From: HGM04593 sp045589695
Lineage (GTDB): Bacteria; Bacteroidota; Bacteroidia; Bacteroidales; Bacteroidaceae
Length of the DNA: 64,000 bases
Direction of reading: 5' to 3'
Assembly: GCA_045589695.1 (NCBI GenBank)
Contig: JAZNPP010000051.1
Location: forward strand, 1-64,000
How positions within the stretch are numbered: the first letter of the stretch is position 1; each line of letters begins with the position of its first letter. The translations under genes and the position numbers were made by a program. Shown one piece after another: positions 24,876 through 36,200 of the stretch. The notes under the pieces were generated by a model that saw only the letters and a program-made list of their open reading frames with translations, was not told the DNA's origin and did not search any database.

Positions 24876-27529
24876 TACTCGCTCAACTGCTTAATGACCT
24901 TTACAAGCTGCTCGCCGAGACCGATAGAATAGCCTTGCGACATGAACACTACCCTGTTGAAGGTGTCTGCGACAAGTATCACGGGACGGTTAGGGTTCTT
25001 CAGCTTCATATTGGCTACTATCTCATTGTAAATTCTGTCGTTGATATCCGTTCCCCACACCACCGTCGAAGGCAGCTGAGGGAAGTCATTCACAAAGCGG
25101 CCTGCCTCGTTCCGGTCACGGAAGAGAAGCACCATCTTCTGCCCCCACTTCTCGAAATCATCCTTGTACGGCATTACATCACGCAAGAAGTGGTTCACAG
25201 GCTCGCTGCCCGGAGCTATCAGAGCTATCACATAGTAACCGCGTCCTGTCGCCGACAGCAACGAACGCTCACGATTCTCTGTTGTGTCATAGAAAAGGTT
25301 CTCGCTGTTGAAGTCACCGATGACCTGCAGACGTTCGCTGCTCTCACGCAGCACATAGTTTATCGTAAGAGGCTTGCCCTCCTCCACCGTAAAGAATGTA
25401 AGATGCGCAAGCACGCCGCCGTCGGCCATGCGTGTGCCTGTCATCATGAGATAATCGCCCGTGTCGAGAGGAGTGCCCTCCTTTAGGAGCGATTCCCATG
25501 TGGTCGCCTCTTCGGGATAGTTGAGCAGCCGCAGACGTCCGTCCACTATCTTTGATATTGTGAAATGAGAGTAATACTTGGGATTGTCAATGAACGCAGA
25601 GGGCTTGAAAACAGCCTTCAGAGTTCCTTGCGGAGCGTTCTTGTTCTCTTGTGCCTCGAAGTTCACATCGATCCACCTGCCATTGTCATAATTCAGGTTC
25701 GTACGGTACTGCACCTTTCCTGTCACCTCGTCGATGCGGGCGGCGATGCCCATGCTTCGGGCCGCCGACACGAAGAAGATGTCACGCGAGTGGGCGTCGG
25801 CCTTGCGCATTTCCCATACGCCTTTAGGCGACATGCAGAGCGAGAGCGGGTTCCATGCGTCATCTACAGCGATATTATCACGGCACCATGCAACCCACAG
25901 TTCGGGTTTTTCCCTGTATTCATCGGCCTCGTCCTCGGTTATTGCATTGGCGAAGAATGAACGGTACGGAGTGAGCATCTCGTTGCTGACACGGGGATTG
26001 GCGACGTAGTTCAAATATATTGTACTGCAATCATTGTCCACATCCTTGAGAGCTGCCGGCAGGTGATCGTCAAGCACCTCAGGCGACACGTCGCGACGGT
26101 CCTTGTCGGTGAGCGCAAAGAGCAACGCCATTGCCTTTTCACGCCCCTCTGCAGGGCAGTTGCGTAGAAATTCGGATATTGTTCGATGATTACCGCGCGA
26201 CTGCTTGAGCAGGGTCGCGACAGCCGAAGCATCCAAATCAAGTTCCTTTGCAAGGACTACAGCATCAGCCTCGGTGGGGAACGTCGCTACGTAGGCATTT
26301 CTGATAGAGTCCTCACGGGCAAAGCGGCATGCATTCTCGGCAGCCTGCTCAGGCGTTACCGCTGGAACCGTATTTCTCTCTTGCGGAGGAGTAATATTCA
26401 TCTCAAAGGTCGCCGTATAACCGGTACTCTTGTCAAGCGTGACTGTTACCTTCTTGTCCTTGCCTGCCGTGAACTTAGCAAAGCCGAACTTGCCGTCGAA
26501 TGAGGCCCAAGCAACCATGTCGCCCAAGCCTGAAGTAATTGAGGTTATTCCCTTTTCATCGCATACTTTTGTAGCAGCCGTGAAGAATTCGGCATAATTA
26601 TATATTTTGAATTCAACGGTCGCTTTTACAGGTTTGCCGTCGCTATCCACAACTGCGACCGTCGTAGTCGCCACCGGAGCGTAATTCCCTGTCACGTTTA
26701 TTTCGGTATTGCAAGGCGTGACGCTCAAAACCTCTTCAGGGCCGTCATAGCTGCCGAACGCTTTGGTATGCATGAGCATGCCTCGTGAAGCCGGAGCATT
26801 GAACCAGGCGAGGTCGAGTACCGGCTCGGGCTCGCAAGCTCCAAGAAAATGCCAGCTTCCGTCTATCCACGCCTCGACCCAGGCATGGTTGTTGTCAGTA
26901 TGCGCCCAACGCGGAGTATAGACCTGCCTTGCCGGGATACCGACAGAACGCAGGGCCGCGACAGTAAATGTAGACTCCTCGCCGCAGCGGCCGTAAGCGG
27001 TACGCACCGAAGCCAACGGAGAACTTGTCCTTATGTCGCTCGGAGTGTACGTTACCTTTTCGTGACACCAGTGATTGACCTCAAGGACCGCATCACGCAT
27101 CGACAAGCCTTTCACCCTGTCCTTAAGTTCATTATAAAATACCATGCGGCTTGTGTCCATGTCTTCATTGTTCACCCTTATTGGCAACACGAAGTGAAGG
27201 AATTCCCTGACGGGCACCTTTGTCCCCCACGGCATCTCGTTGCGGGCCATGAGAGCGTAATCGACATTCTTCAGATAGTATTCACCGCTGTAATCGGCCA
27301 TGTCGGGCAGAGGCATGTATGCATAAAGGAACTGCATCGCCTGCAGACGCTCGCCTTGCAGTTCATTGTCAAAAATCTCAAAAAAGGAGTCATTGCCGAC
27401 AGCAGCTCGACGTTTATTGAAATCTTGCGTAATTTTGCCCTTTTCATCGAAATTTTCACCGGCATTGCACCCGCAGAAGATCAGCATCGCGATGAGTGAT
27501 GCGAACAAAGTCGTAAAATATTTTTTCAT
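24875..27529 (-). CDS. Transglutaminase-fold lipoprotein
   Basis: The 884-residue product has a lipoprotein signal (lipobox FCGC, Cys21). A transglutaminase-like cysteine-protease-fold domain lies at about 140-240: Cys182 in YGRCGEESTF and His215 in NNHAWVEAW. The third acid is not in the usual H-x-D place; GACEPEP supplies Glu233/Glu235 instead. Beta-sandwich and helical regions follow, plus a late segment (QKMVLLFRDRNEAGRF, then VILVADTFNRVVFMSQG) that looks like a thioredoxin-like fold without a CxxC. Such proteins are common in gut Bacteroidales; peptidase, amidase or pseudo-enzyme activity on peptides is plausible, unproven. It is followed by a 50-residue overlapping ORF. Confidence 0.85.
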   Translation of the reverse strand: MKKYFTTLFASLIAMLIFCGCNAGENFDEKGKITQDFNKRRAAVGNDSFFEIFDNELQGERLQAMQFLYAYMPLPDMADYSGEYYLKNVDYALMARNEMPWGTKVPVREFLHFVLPIRVNNEDMDTSRMVFYNELKDRVKGLSMRDAVLEVNHWCHEKVTYTPSDIRTSSPLASVRTAYGRCGEESTFTVAALRSVGIPARQVYTPRWAHTDNNHAWVEAWIDGSWHFLGACEPEPVLDLAWFNAPASRGMLMHTKAFGSYDGPEEVLSVTPCNTEINVTGNYAPVATTTVAVVDSDGKPVKATVEFKIYNYAEFFTAATKVCDEKGITSITSGLGDMVAWASFDGKFGFAKFTAGKDKKVTVTLDKSTGYTATFEMNITPPQERNTVPAVTPEQAAENACRFAREDSIRNAYVATFPTEADAVVLAKELDLDASAVATLLKQSRGNHRTISEFLRNCPAEGREKAMALLFALTDKDRRDVSPEVLDDHLPAALKDVDNDCSTIYLNYVANPRVSNEMLTPYRSFFANAITEDEADEYREKPELWVAWCRDNIAVDDAWNPLSLCMSPKGVWEMRKADAHSRDIFFVSAARSMGIAARIDEVTGKVQYRTNLNYDNGRWIDVNFEAQENKNAPQGTLKAVFKPSAFIDNPKYYSHFTISKIVDGRLRLLNYPEEATTWESLLKEGTPLDTGDYLMMTGTRMADGGVLAHLTFFTVEEGKPLTINYVLRESSERLQVIGDFNSENLFYDTTENRERSLLSATGRGYYVIALIAPGSEPVNHFLRDVMPYKDDFEKWGQKMVLLFRDRNEAGRFVNDFPQLPSTVVWGTDINDRIYNEIVANMKLKNPNRPVILVADTFNRVVFMSQGYSIGLGEQLVKVIKQLSE

Positions 27530-27569
27530 AAGTTCTCTGTTTTATCGTGACAGCAGTTTGTGCTTGGCG

Positions 27570-27577
27570 CAAATATA
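27570..27577 (-). promoter_or_regulatory. Candidate -7 box for the transglutaminase gene
   Basis: Read on the minus strand it is TATATTTG, 40 bases before the start codon at 27529. A TTG lies upstream at slightly short spacing. Confidence 0.5.
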
Positions 27578-27739
27578 TAAAATGTCGGCGAAACAATAAT
27601 CTCTTTTTCAAAATTAATGCGTCAAAGACGGCTGTTGTACTGATTTTACATATAAATGAGAACGTTAAGAAATAATTTTTATATATTTGCTATAAATAGC
27701 GAAGATAGGCGGCATTCGTCGAAAAACATCAAATTTGCA

Positions 27740-27769
27740 TTTGTATCTCACTCATTTGCACTATCTTTG
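27740..27769 (+). promoter_or_regulatory. Promoter of the ABC exporter gene
   Basis: TTTG (27740-27743), an 18-base spacer and TATCTTTG (27762-27769) fit the Bacteroidota consensus. The ATG at 27795 follows after 25 bases. Confidence 0.7.
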
Positions 27770-27794
27770 CTCAAAACAAGCAAAACAGAGTAGA

Positions 27795-29450
27795 ATGAGC
27801 GAAAATCATATACCGGCAAAGACACTCGGCAAATGGCTATGGAATAACTCCAAAGGAGCCAAAAGCCAGGCTGTCGCAAACACAATAATCGGGCTGACCG
27901 ATGTCGTTTGCCAGCTGCTATGGGTACTTGCGTGCAAGCATGCGATAGACATTGCCACCGGCGAAACTGAAGGCTCTCTCACATTGACAGGAATTGCAAT
28001 AGGAGCATTGATGCTTGTTGAAATATTTTCACGTATCGCAAGCCGTTGGATACACTCGGTCACAGGCAACAAGATACGCAACAAACTGCGTCTGAGCATC
28101 TTTTCAAGGCTGATGAAATGCGACTGGCTGCACCTCTACAAACGCCACACGGGCGACCTTGTGAACCGTCTCGAAGGCGACGTCAGCAACATCACGTCGC
28201 TTATCACGGAAAGCGTTCCTGCCACAATAGTTGTATTCGTACAGCTGATTGCGTCGTTCGCCCTGCTTTTCTGCATGAGCCCCGAATTGGCCGTTTCAGT
28301 AATAATAATTCTGCCGATATGCCTTGTGATGAGCAGGCTGTACGTACGCAAGATGAGAAGATATAACCGTGACGTACGCAACAGCGACAGCCATATACAG
28401 TCGGTCATACAGGAGAGCCTGCAGCATAAGGAGGTCATAAAGACAATGGAGCAGAACGCTACGACAGAAGAACGCATCGGCGACCTGCAAGATACTTTGC
28501 AGAGGCAGATTACCGGCCGTACGGTATTCTCGCTCGGCTCATTCACCCTTATTCAGCTTGGCTTTGCGGCAGGCTACCTTTTGGCGTTCCTTTGGGGCGT
28601 ATGCGGACTGCGTGACGGAATCATCACATACGGCACTATGGCCGCCTACCTTCAGCTTGTAGGCCTTATACAGCGTCCCACAATGGACCTTAGCCGTTAC
28701 ATTCCCGGAATGGCATCATCGCTTACCGCTGCCGAAAGGCTCTACGAGCTTGAGGAGATACCGCTTGAGGAGCAGGGCGACAGCATCATCCTCAAAGAGA
28801 CTGCGGGCGTGAGATTCAATGACGTAACGTTCGCATACAGCAGCGATGGCCGCCGCATTATAGAGAAATTCAGCTACGACTTTCCTCCCGGCAGCCGCAC
28901 TGCTGTTGTAGGAGAGACTGGAGCTGGAAAAACAACGCTCATAAGGTTGCTCATAGCGTTGATAAAGCCCGACAGCGGCAATATAGAGCTTTACAACGAC
29001 AAGGAGCATAAACCTGCTACAACGCTCACAAGAGGCAATATTGTTTATATCCCCCAGGGCAACAGCCTCATAAGCGGCACTATAAGGGAAAACCTGCTCA
29101 TGGGCAATCCCGACGCTACCGAAGAGGATATGAAAGAGGCGCTGCACACTGCTTGTGCCGATTATGTCTTTGAACTGCCTAACGGGCTTGACAGCCCGAT
29201 AAACGAGAGCGGCGGCGGTGTCAGCGAAGGACAGGCGCAACGAATAGCTGTCGCGCGTGCCATACTGCGTTCAGGAAGCATTCTTATTTTCGACGAAGTG
29301 ACGTCGGCCCTCGACGAAGAGACCGAGCAGAAAATGCTCCAGAGACTCGCCGACGAGAAGCATGGCAAGACGCTTATCTTTGTTACGCACCGCCCTGCGG
29401 TAATAAAGCACTGCACGCAAGTTCTGGAAATAAAAAGAAGCAAGGCGTAA
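27795..29450 (+). CDS. ABC exporter, fused membrane and ATPase domains
   Basis: From the ATG at 27795 the product is 551 residues. Residues about 1-310 hold a six-helix type I exporter membrane domain with the coupling-helix region HLYKRHTGDLVNRLEGDV. The ATPase domain has Walker A GETGAGKTT, a signature loop SEGQAQR (standard LSGGQ changed to VSEGQ), Walker B ILIFDEVTSALDE, and the switch His in FVTHRP. A half-transporter of this kind works as a homodimer or with another half exporter; no partner is nearby. It exports a lipid, peptide or drug, not identifiable. The gene stands alone with its own promoter and terminator. The upstream TTG start adds a non-conserved segment. Confidence 0.92.
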   Translation: MSENHIPAKTLGKWLWNNSKGAKSQAVANTIIGLTDVVCQLLWVLACKHAIDIATGETEGSLTLTGIAIGALMLVEIFSRIASRWIHSVTGNKIRNKLRLSIFSRLMKCDWLHLYKRHTGDLVNRLEGDVSNITSLITESVPATIVVFVQLIASFALLFCMSPELAVSVIIILPICLVMSRLYVRKMRRYNRDVRNSDSHIQSVIQESLQHKEVIKTMEQNATTEERIGDLQDTLQRQITGRTVFSLGSFTLIQLGFAAGYLLAFLWGVCGLRDGIITYGTMAAYLQLVGLIQRPTMDLSRYIPGMASSLTAAERLYELEEIPLEEQGDSIILKETAGVRFNDVTFAYSSDGRRIIEKFSYDFPPGSRTAVVGETGAGKTTLIRLLIALIKPDSGNIELYNDKEHKPATTLTRGNIVYIPQGNSLISGTIRENLLMGNPDATEEDMKEALHTACADYVFELPNGLDSPINESGGGVSEGQAQRIAVARAILRSGSILIFDEVTSALDEETEQKMLQRLADEKHGKTLIFVTHRPAVIKHCTQVLEIKRSKA

Positions 29451-29466
29451 AGCATTATACAACAAG

Positions 29467-29498
29467 AATTATCCCCGGCATCTGTGTCGGGGATAATT
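29467..29498 (+). terminator. Terminator of the ABC exporter gene
   Basis: AATTATCCCCG (29467-29477) pairs with CGGGGATAATT (29488-29498) around a 10-base loop, followed by a T-rich run (TATTTATTT). The remaining space up to ruvA shows nothing more. Confidence 0.9.
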
Positions 29499-29659
29499 TA
29501 TTTATTTCTCATTGAGGCCATCTGTTGCCAATAGCGATAAAATCATATTTCGAGAGGAAAGGGGACTGTTATATGCATATGTTATTATAAAAAAAAGACC
29601 GCCTGCTACAATAAAGGGGCAAAAACGTCGTTTTGTAAAAAGTATAAAAGAAAAATATC

Positions 29660-30250
29660 ATGATAGAGTATCTAAAGGGAGAAATCGCCGAACTGACACC
29701 GGCAACAGCGATAATCGAGTGCTGCGGCGTAGGCTATGAGACAAGCATCACGCTGAACACATACAGCACGCTTCAAGGCAAGAAAGAGACAAAATTGTAT
29801 ATCTACGAGGTCATAAGAGAGGATACGCACCAGCTCTTCGGCTTCAGCAACAAGCAGGAACGCGAGCTATTCCTTCTGCTGATATCGGTTTCGGGCATCG
29901 GCGGCAACACCGCACGCACCATTCTTTCGGCATTTACCGTAAACGAGTTCTGCGAGGCCATAATGACAGGCAACGAGGTTGCTATCAAAAGCGTCAAGGG
30001 TATCGGCTTGAAGACTGCGCAGAGAGTAATCATTGAGCTGAAAGACAAAATCAAAGGCATAGGCGCCGAGACAACAGGCACGACTGTCTCCGCAACGGTA
30101 AACAACGATGTCGTCGAGGGCGCCGTTTCGGCACTTGTCATGCTCGGCTTCCCCTCAGCTCCGGCCAACAAGGTCGTTCAGTCCATTATCAAGAACGAGC
30201 CAGCAGCGACTATCGAGCAGGTTATAAAGCTCGCATTGAAACAACTCTAA
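29660..30250 (+). CDS. Holliday junction branch migration protein RuvA
   Basis: RuvA binds four-way junctions as a tetramer and loads the RuvB helicase. The 196-residue product is a standard length. It has the N-terminal OB fold (MIEYLKGEIAEL), the double helix-hairpin-helix block (LLISVSGIGGNTARTIL and SVKGIGLKTAQRVIIELKDK) and the C-terminal domain III for RuvB contact (SALVMLGFPSAPANKVV). It is 19 bases upstream of sprA on the same strand. The ruvA-sprA neighbourhood recurs in other Bacteroidota, to my knowledge, without a known functional link. Confidence 0.98.
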   Translation: MIEYLKGEIAELTPATAIIECCGVGYETSITLNTYSTLQGKKETKLYIYEVIREDTHQLFGFSNKQERELFLLLISVSGIGGNTARTILSAFTVNEFCEAIMTGNEVAIKSVKGIGLKTAQRVIIELKDKIKGIGAETTGTTVSATVNNDVVEGAVSALVMLGFPSAPANKVVQSIIKNEPAATIEQVIKLALKQL

Positions 30251-30269
30251 AGAACTGCACGACGCGCCT

Positions 30270-33200
30270 ATGAAAAAACACACGTTCGCATTGCTGGTCC
30301 TTTTGTTTGCATGTATGAATATATATGCACAGGAGGTCTCACGCAAGGACTTGGTGCGTCATTCAATAAAGAGAAGACACAAGGCTGAAGTCATAGAGGA
30401 TACCGTAAAAGCACGCTACCCTGTTGCCGAGACCGTTTCGCAGACATACGAGAGTGCGAAACGTCATTCGTTAGACCTTAAAGACCCCGAAAACATCGTA
30501 ACTGACACCACATACAACGAAGAGGACAATACATACAGCATAAGTACGGGTCTCAAAGGCGGCTCCCTGCTCGGCACGCCGACGCTGCTGAGCCCTGAGG
30601 AGTATTCAAAGTGGCAGGAGAGGAAGTCGATGCAGAGCTATTTCAGGAACAAAAACTTCGAGGAATGGGAAAACGCCAGCAAGAAGGGAAAGTTCGACTT
30701 CACCGACATGCACTTTGACCTGGGCCCTGCCGAAAAGATATTCGGCCCCGGCGGTGTACGAATAAAGACACAAGGCAATGCGGAACTGAAGATAGGATAT
30801 TCAATCCAGACCATCGACAACCCATCGTTGCCGTCACGCAGTCGCATGACCAACAGCTTCGACTTTGACGAAAAGATAAACATTAACCTCCGGGGAAGCG
30901 TCGGCGACAAGATGAACATGGACTTCAACTACAACACCGAAGCCACGTTCAGCTACGACGCAAAGAAAATTGGACTGAAATATGACGGCAAAGAGGACGA
31001 GATAATAAAACTGCTTGAGGCCGGCAACGTTTCGTTCCCCACCAATTCAGGACTCATACGAGGCGCATCGTCGCTCTTCGGTATCAGAGCCGACCTTCAG
31101 TTCGGCAAGCTGCTGCTGCAGACGGTGGTGTCGCAAAAGACGTCAAGCACGAATTCAGTAAGTTCAAAAGGAGGCACGCAGCTCACGACGTACGAGATTG
31201 AGATTACCGACTACGACGAGAACAAGCATTTTTTCCTCGCGCACTACTTCCGTGACAACTATGATCGTGCGATGTCACAGCTGCCTACCATTCTGTCGGG
31301 CGTGAACATCAGCCGCATCGAGGTTTGGGTGACAAACAAGACTAGCGACTACAGCAACCCGCGCAATATCATAGCATTTACCGACATTGCCGAAAGCAGG
31401 CACATCAGCAACCCGCTGTGGAACGTGCAGAGCGACATCAATGTTCCATTCAACGGCGCCAACGACCTCTATTCGGCTATGACAGGCAACTACTCGGCGA
31501 TACGTGATTTCGACCAGGTGAACAATGTCATGAGCGGCATAGACGGCATGAACGGCGGACTCGACTACGAAAAGCTGTCGAACGCCCGCCTGCTCTCTTC
31601 GTCGGAATATACCCTAAACAAAGAACTTGGTTTCATTTCGCTGAAGACAGCCCTGAGAGCCGACGAGGTGCTTGCCGTTGCGTATGAGTTCACGTACGGC
31701 GGACGCACGTTTCAAGTCGGCGAGTTCTCGAACGACGTGAACGAGTCGAAATCGACGCTTTTTGTAAAGCTGCTGAAGCCTAACGCCTGCTCTCCCAAGA
31801 ACGGATGCTGGGACTTGATGATGAAGAATGTCTATTCTCTCGAAACACGCAACCTCAAGAGCAACGATTTCAAGCTCGATATATATTACGCGAGCGACAG
31901 CCTCGGAACGAACATCACATACTTGCCCGAAGAGAACCTGAAAAGCAAGACCCTGCTTCAGTTGCTCAACCTCGACCGTCTCGACAGCAACAACAGCAAG
32001 GAGAATTCCAACGGCATATTCGACTTTATCCCGGGGTACACGGTCGATGCATCGTCGGGCCGAATATTCTTTCCTTCGGTCGAACCGTTCGGCGAATACC
32101 TGAAAAGCAGGATAAACAACGACGACATTGCCGAAAAGTACGTTTTCAACGAGCTTTATGACTCTACAAAAACAACGGCCAAACAGATTGCCGAGAAAGA
32201 CAAGTTCTACCTTATCGGAGAATTTACAGGCTCTGCGGCGAATATCATAGAGACAGGGGCTACAAACATACCCAAAGGCTCTGTCGTAGTGACTGCCGGA
32301 GGCGTTACCCTTGTTGAGAACAGCGATTATCAGGTCGATTACTCGTCGGGAACTGTCACCATTCTCAACCAAGGCATCATTGATGCCGGGACCGACGTAC
32401 AGGTGTCGCTCGAGAGCAACACACTGTTCAACATGCAGCGAAAGACCGTGCTTGGCCTTAATTGGAAATACGACTTCTCCGACGACTTCAAGTTCGGCGG
32501 TACGCTCATGTCGCTTACCGAAAAGCCTCTTACCACAAAGGTAGATATGGGCTCTGAGCCGTTGCAGAACTTCCTTTGGGGTTTTAACCTATCGTGGAAG
32601 AAGCAGAGCCAATGGCTCACCAATATGATTGACCGCTTGCCGCTTATAAGCTGTACCGAGCCCTCTTCGATAAGCATTTCGGCAGAGTTTGCGAGGCTTG
32701 AGGCCGGCACGTCAAAGCATGTTCAGAGCGAAGCGTCCTACATCGACGACTTCGAAAGTACCGAGAACGGCATAGACCTCAAGTCGCCGTCGCAATGGCA
32801 GCTTTCCTCCATACCGAGCGGAATGCCCTACAGCAACCTTATTAACGACGTACGTACAGGGTACGACCGCGCACGCATAAGTTGGTATACCATAGACCCG
32901 CTCTTCACGCGCCGCAGTTCATCGCTGACGCCGGCACATATAAAAAGCGATATGGAACAGTTGTCAAACCACTACGTGCGTGAGGTGTACGAGAGAGAGC
33001 TGTATCCCAACAAAGAATCGACATTCGGAGAGTCATCGACAATGTCGCTTTTCGACGTCACCTATTACCCCAACGAGCGTGGTCCATATAACCTTGACAC
33101 CGACATGGACTTCAACGGCAAGCTCAACAACCCCGAAAGGCGTTGGGGCGGCATCACACGCCAGCTGACGACAACCGACTTCGAAAGCGCCAATATACAG

Positions 33201-36200
33201 TACCTCGAGTTCTGGCTGCTCGACCCGTTCATATACGAACAGACCGGCATGGGCGGCGACCTCTATTTTAACTTAGGCGAAGTGTCGGAAGACATTCTTA
33301 AGGACGGCAAGAAGTTCTTCGAGAACGGCTTGCCTGCGACAGGAAACACTTACGAATATGAGGAGACCGCATGGGGCCGTGTGCCTCTGACGACCAGTCT
33401 CGTGTACGCTTTTGACAACAATTCGGGCAGCAGAGAGCAGCAGGATGCGGGCTTGGACGGATTGAGCAGCAGCGACGAAGCGCAGTTCCCTGTCTACAGG
33501 AATTTCCTCGACGCATTGAAGGGGCGCGTGAGACAGGAGGTATACGACAGCATTGCCAACGACCCCGCCGGTGACGACTACCACTACTTCAGAGGCGGCG
33601 ATTACGACGCAGTCGAGAAGAGCATCATAGAGCGATACAAATACTTCAACAACACCGAGGGCAACTCGCCGGAGTCGTCGGGCACCACCTTCAGCAGCGC
33701 CGCGAAATCGACTCCCGACATTGAGGATGCCAACCAGGACTTCACGATGGACGAGTACGAGAACTTTTTCCAGTATAAGGTTTCGCTGCGTCCCGAAGAT
33801 ATGCATGTAGGCCGCAACTACATAACCGACAAACGTACCGTAACCACCAAACTGCGTAACGGAAAGACCGAGAGCGTGAACTGGTACAAGTTCCGCATCC
33901 CTATCGAAGAGTATGAAAAGGCTGTAGGCTCGATACGTGACTTCACCTCGATACGCTTCATACGAATGTTTATGACATCGTTCGCCAAGCCCGTAACCCT
34001 GCGTTTTGCGACGATGCAGCTTGTTAGAGGCACATGGCGTCCTTACCAGCAACCGATAGCATCGAAGAACAACACATCTCCGACAATATCGGGCGAGTTC
34101 ACGACGTCGGCGGTAAGCATTGAAGAACATGGCGACAGAAAGCCGGTAAACTACGTGCTGCCCCCGGGCGTAACAAGAATCATAGACCCGAGCCAGCCGC
34201 AATTGAGACAGGACAACGAACAGGCTCTTGCGTTGAACATCAACAACCTGGGCAGCAAGGAGTCGAGGGCGGTATACAAGAAGAGCAACCTTGACATACG
34301 CCAGTATGAACGTATACAGCTATACATACACGCCGAGGCGCCCGAGGCCGACGCCACACAGCTGAGCAACAACGACGTGTCGCTGTTCGTACGCTTAGGC
34401 TCCGACTACAAGAGCAACTACTACGAGTACGAAATTCCTCTGCAGCTCACGCCTCACGGCTCGTATGACGGCAACAGCACTGCCGCCATGACCGCAGTAT
34501 GGCCTCAGGAAAACATGATTGACATTAAGCTGAGCAAGCTCACCGACGTCAAGGTAAGACGCAACACGCTGCGCAACAACAATGCCGAAGGCGTAACCAA
34601 CACCGCCATATACAGCGAATACGACGAAGAGACTCCTAAGAACAGGATAAGCATTGTCGGCAGCCCGTCGCTCGGACAGATAAAGGTGATGATGATTGGA
34701 GTACGCAACAACAGCGCAAGCAACAAGTCGGCCATTATATGGGTCAATGAGATGCGTCTGCTCGGCTTCAGCAACAAAAGCGGATGGGCGGCGCAGGGCA
34801 ATCTAAACCTGAAGCTGTCGGACATCGCCCAGTTCGCCGCTCAAGGAAAGATTGAGACAGCCGGCTTCGGCGGCCTTGAGGACAAGCTTTCGGCACGCAG
34901 CACCGACGACTACTACAAATATTCGCTCACGGGCTCCATGAACGCAGGCCGCCTGCTGCCGAAGTCGTTCAAGGTATCGGTGCCTCTCTACTACTCGTTC
35001 ACCGATGAGGTGACATCGCCTCTCTACAGCCCGTTCGACACCGACATAATGCTCAGCGACATGCTCGACACATATGACGACGAGAGAAGAGACTCGATAA
35101 AGAACATAGCCGAGGTTCGTTCAAGAACACACAACTTCAGCGTCAGCAACGCAAAGGTGAACATAAGCAGCAAGAAGTCCATGCCGTACGACCCGGCGAA
35201 CATCAGCTTCAGCTATTCACGCTCAAGCACCGACAACAGCGGAAGCACCATAAGCTGGGAAAACAGGCTGAACTGGAAAGCATCGATAGCCTACAACTAT
35301 TCAAGCCCCATAAAGACCATAAAGCCATTCGGCAAGATGAAGAACAAGTCAAGGTGGCTGAAAATAATGAAAGACTGGGGAGTGAACCCGTTGCCGCAGA
35401 CATTGGCCCTCAGCACAGACATGACACGTACCTACCATGAGATACAGCGAAGAGACCTCAATGCCGTTGCAGGCAGCAACGATATACCGCTTACTTTTTC
35501 TCAGCAGTTCTACTGGAACCGCGCCTTCTCGATAAAGTGGGATCCCACCACAAACCTCAGGATGAGCCTCAACACAGGAACGAACGCCGAGGTAGAAGAG
35601 CCCTTTGTCCCGGTGAACAAAGCGATGTACCCCAACGAATATGAGATGTGGAAGGACTCTGTCAAGCACAGCCTTGCCGACTTCGGAACGCCGCTCGGCT
35701 ACCAGCAGAACTTTACCGCATCGTACAGCCTGCCGCTCAATAAGGTACCCGTATTCGAATGGCTGGCGGCAGACGTCAGCTACTCGGCTACATACAATTG
35801 GCAGAGAGGAAACACGATTTCGGGAGTGAACTTCGGCAATAACGTTTCGAACAAACGAAATGTTACGGCAAAGGCGACCCTCAGTTTAGAGAAACTGTAC
35901 AACCTTATACCTTACCTTGAGGAGACGAACAAACGCTTCGCAAGCAACAAGCGCAAGGCGAATGTACGCAAGCCTAAGCCTAAGAAGGTGAAGCCGTTCG
36001 TGAAGGAGATTGAGATTCGCAAAGACACGACCGTGACCGTTGAGCACAATCTCAAGAGCAAGAAGTTCGAGATTACCGCACGCACTAAGAAGGGCGAGAA
36101 ATACCGTCTCAAGTACAAGGTAATTGACGATAACAAGATACTTATCAAAAACAACGACAGCATAGACGTTAAAGTCACTATTCTGCCAAAGGCAGACAAT

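Noticed and set aside
24687..24932. 81-residue plus frame between cutC and the transglutaminase gene
   Set aside because: It is antisense to the 50-residue coupled ORF and the lipoprotein end, without conserved features.
33273..34202. 309-residue minus frame within sprA
   Set aside because: Antisense to an intact sprA, with no domain; the same holds for other long minus frames in this gene such as 31614-32372.
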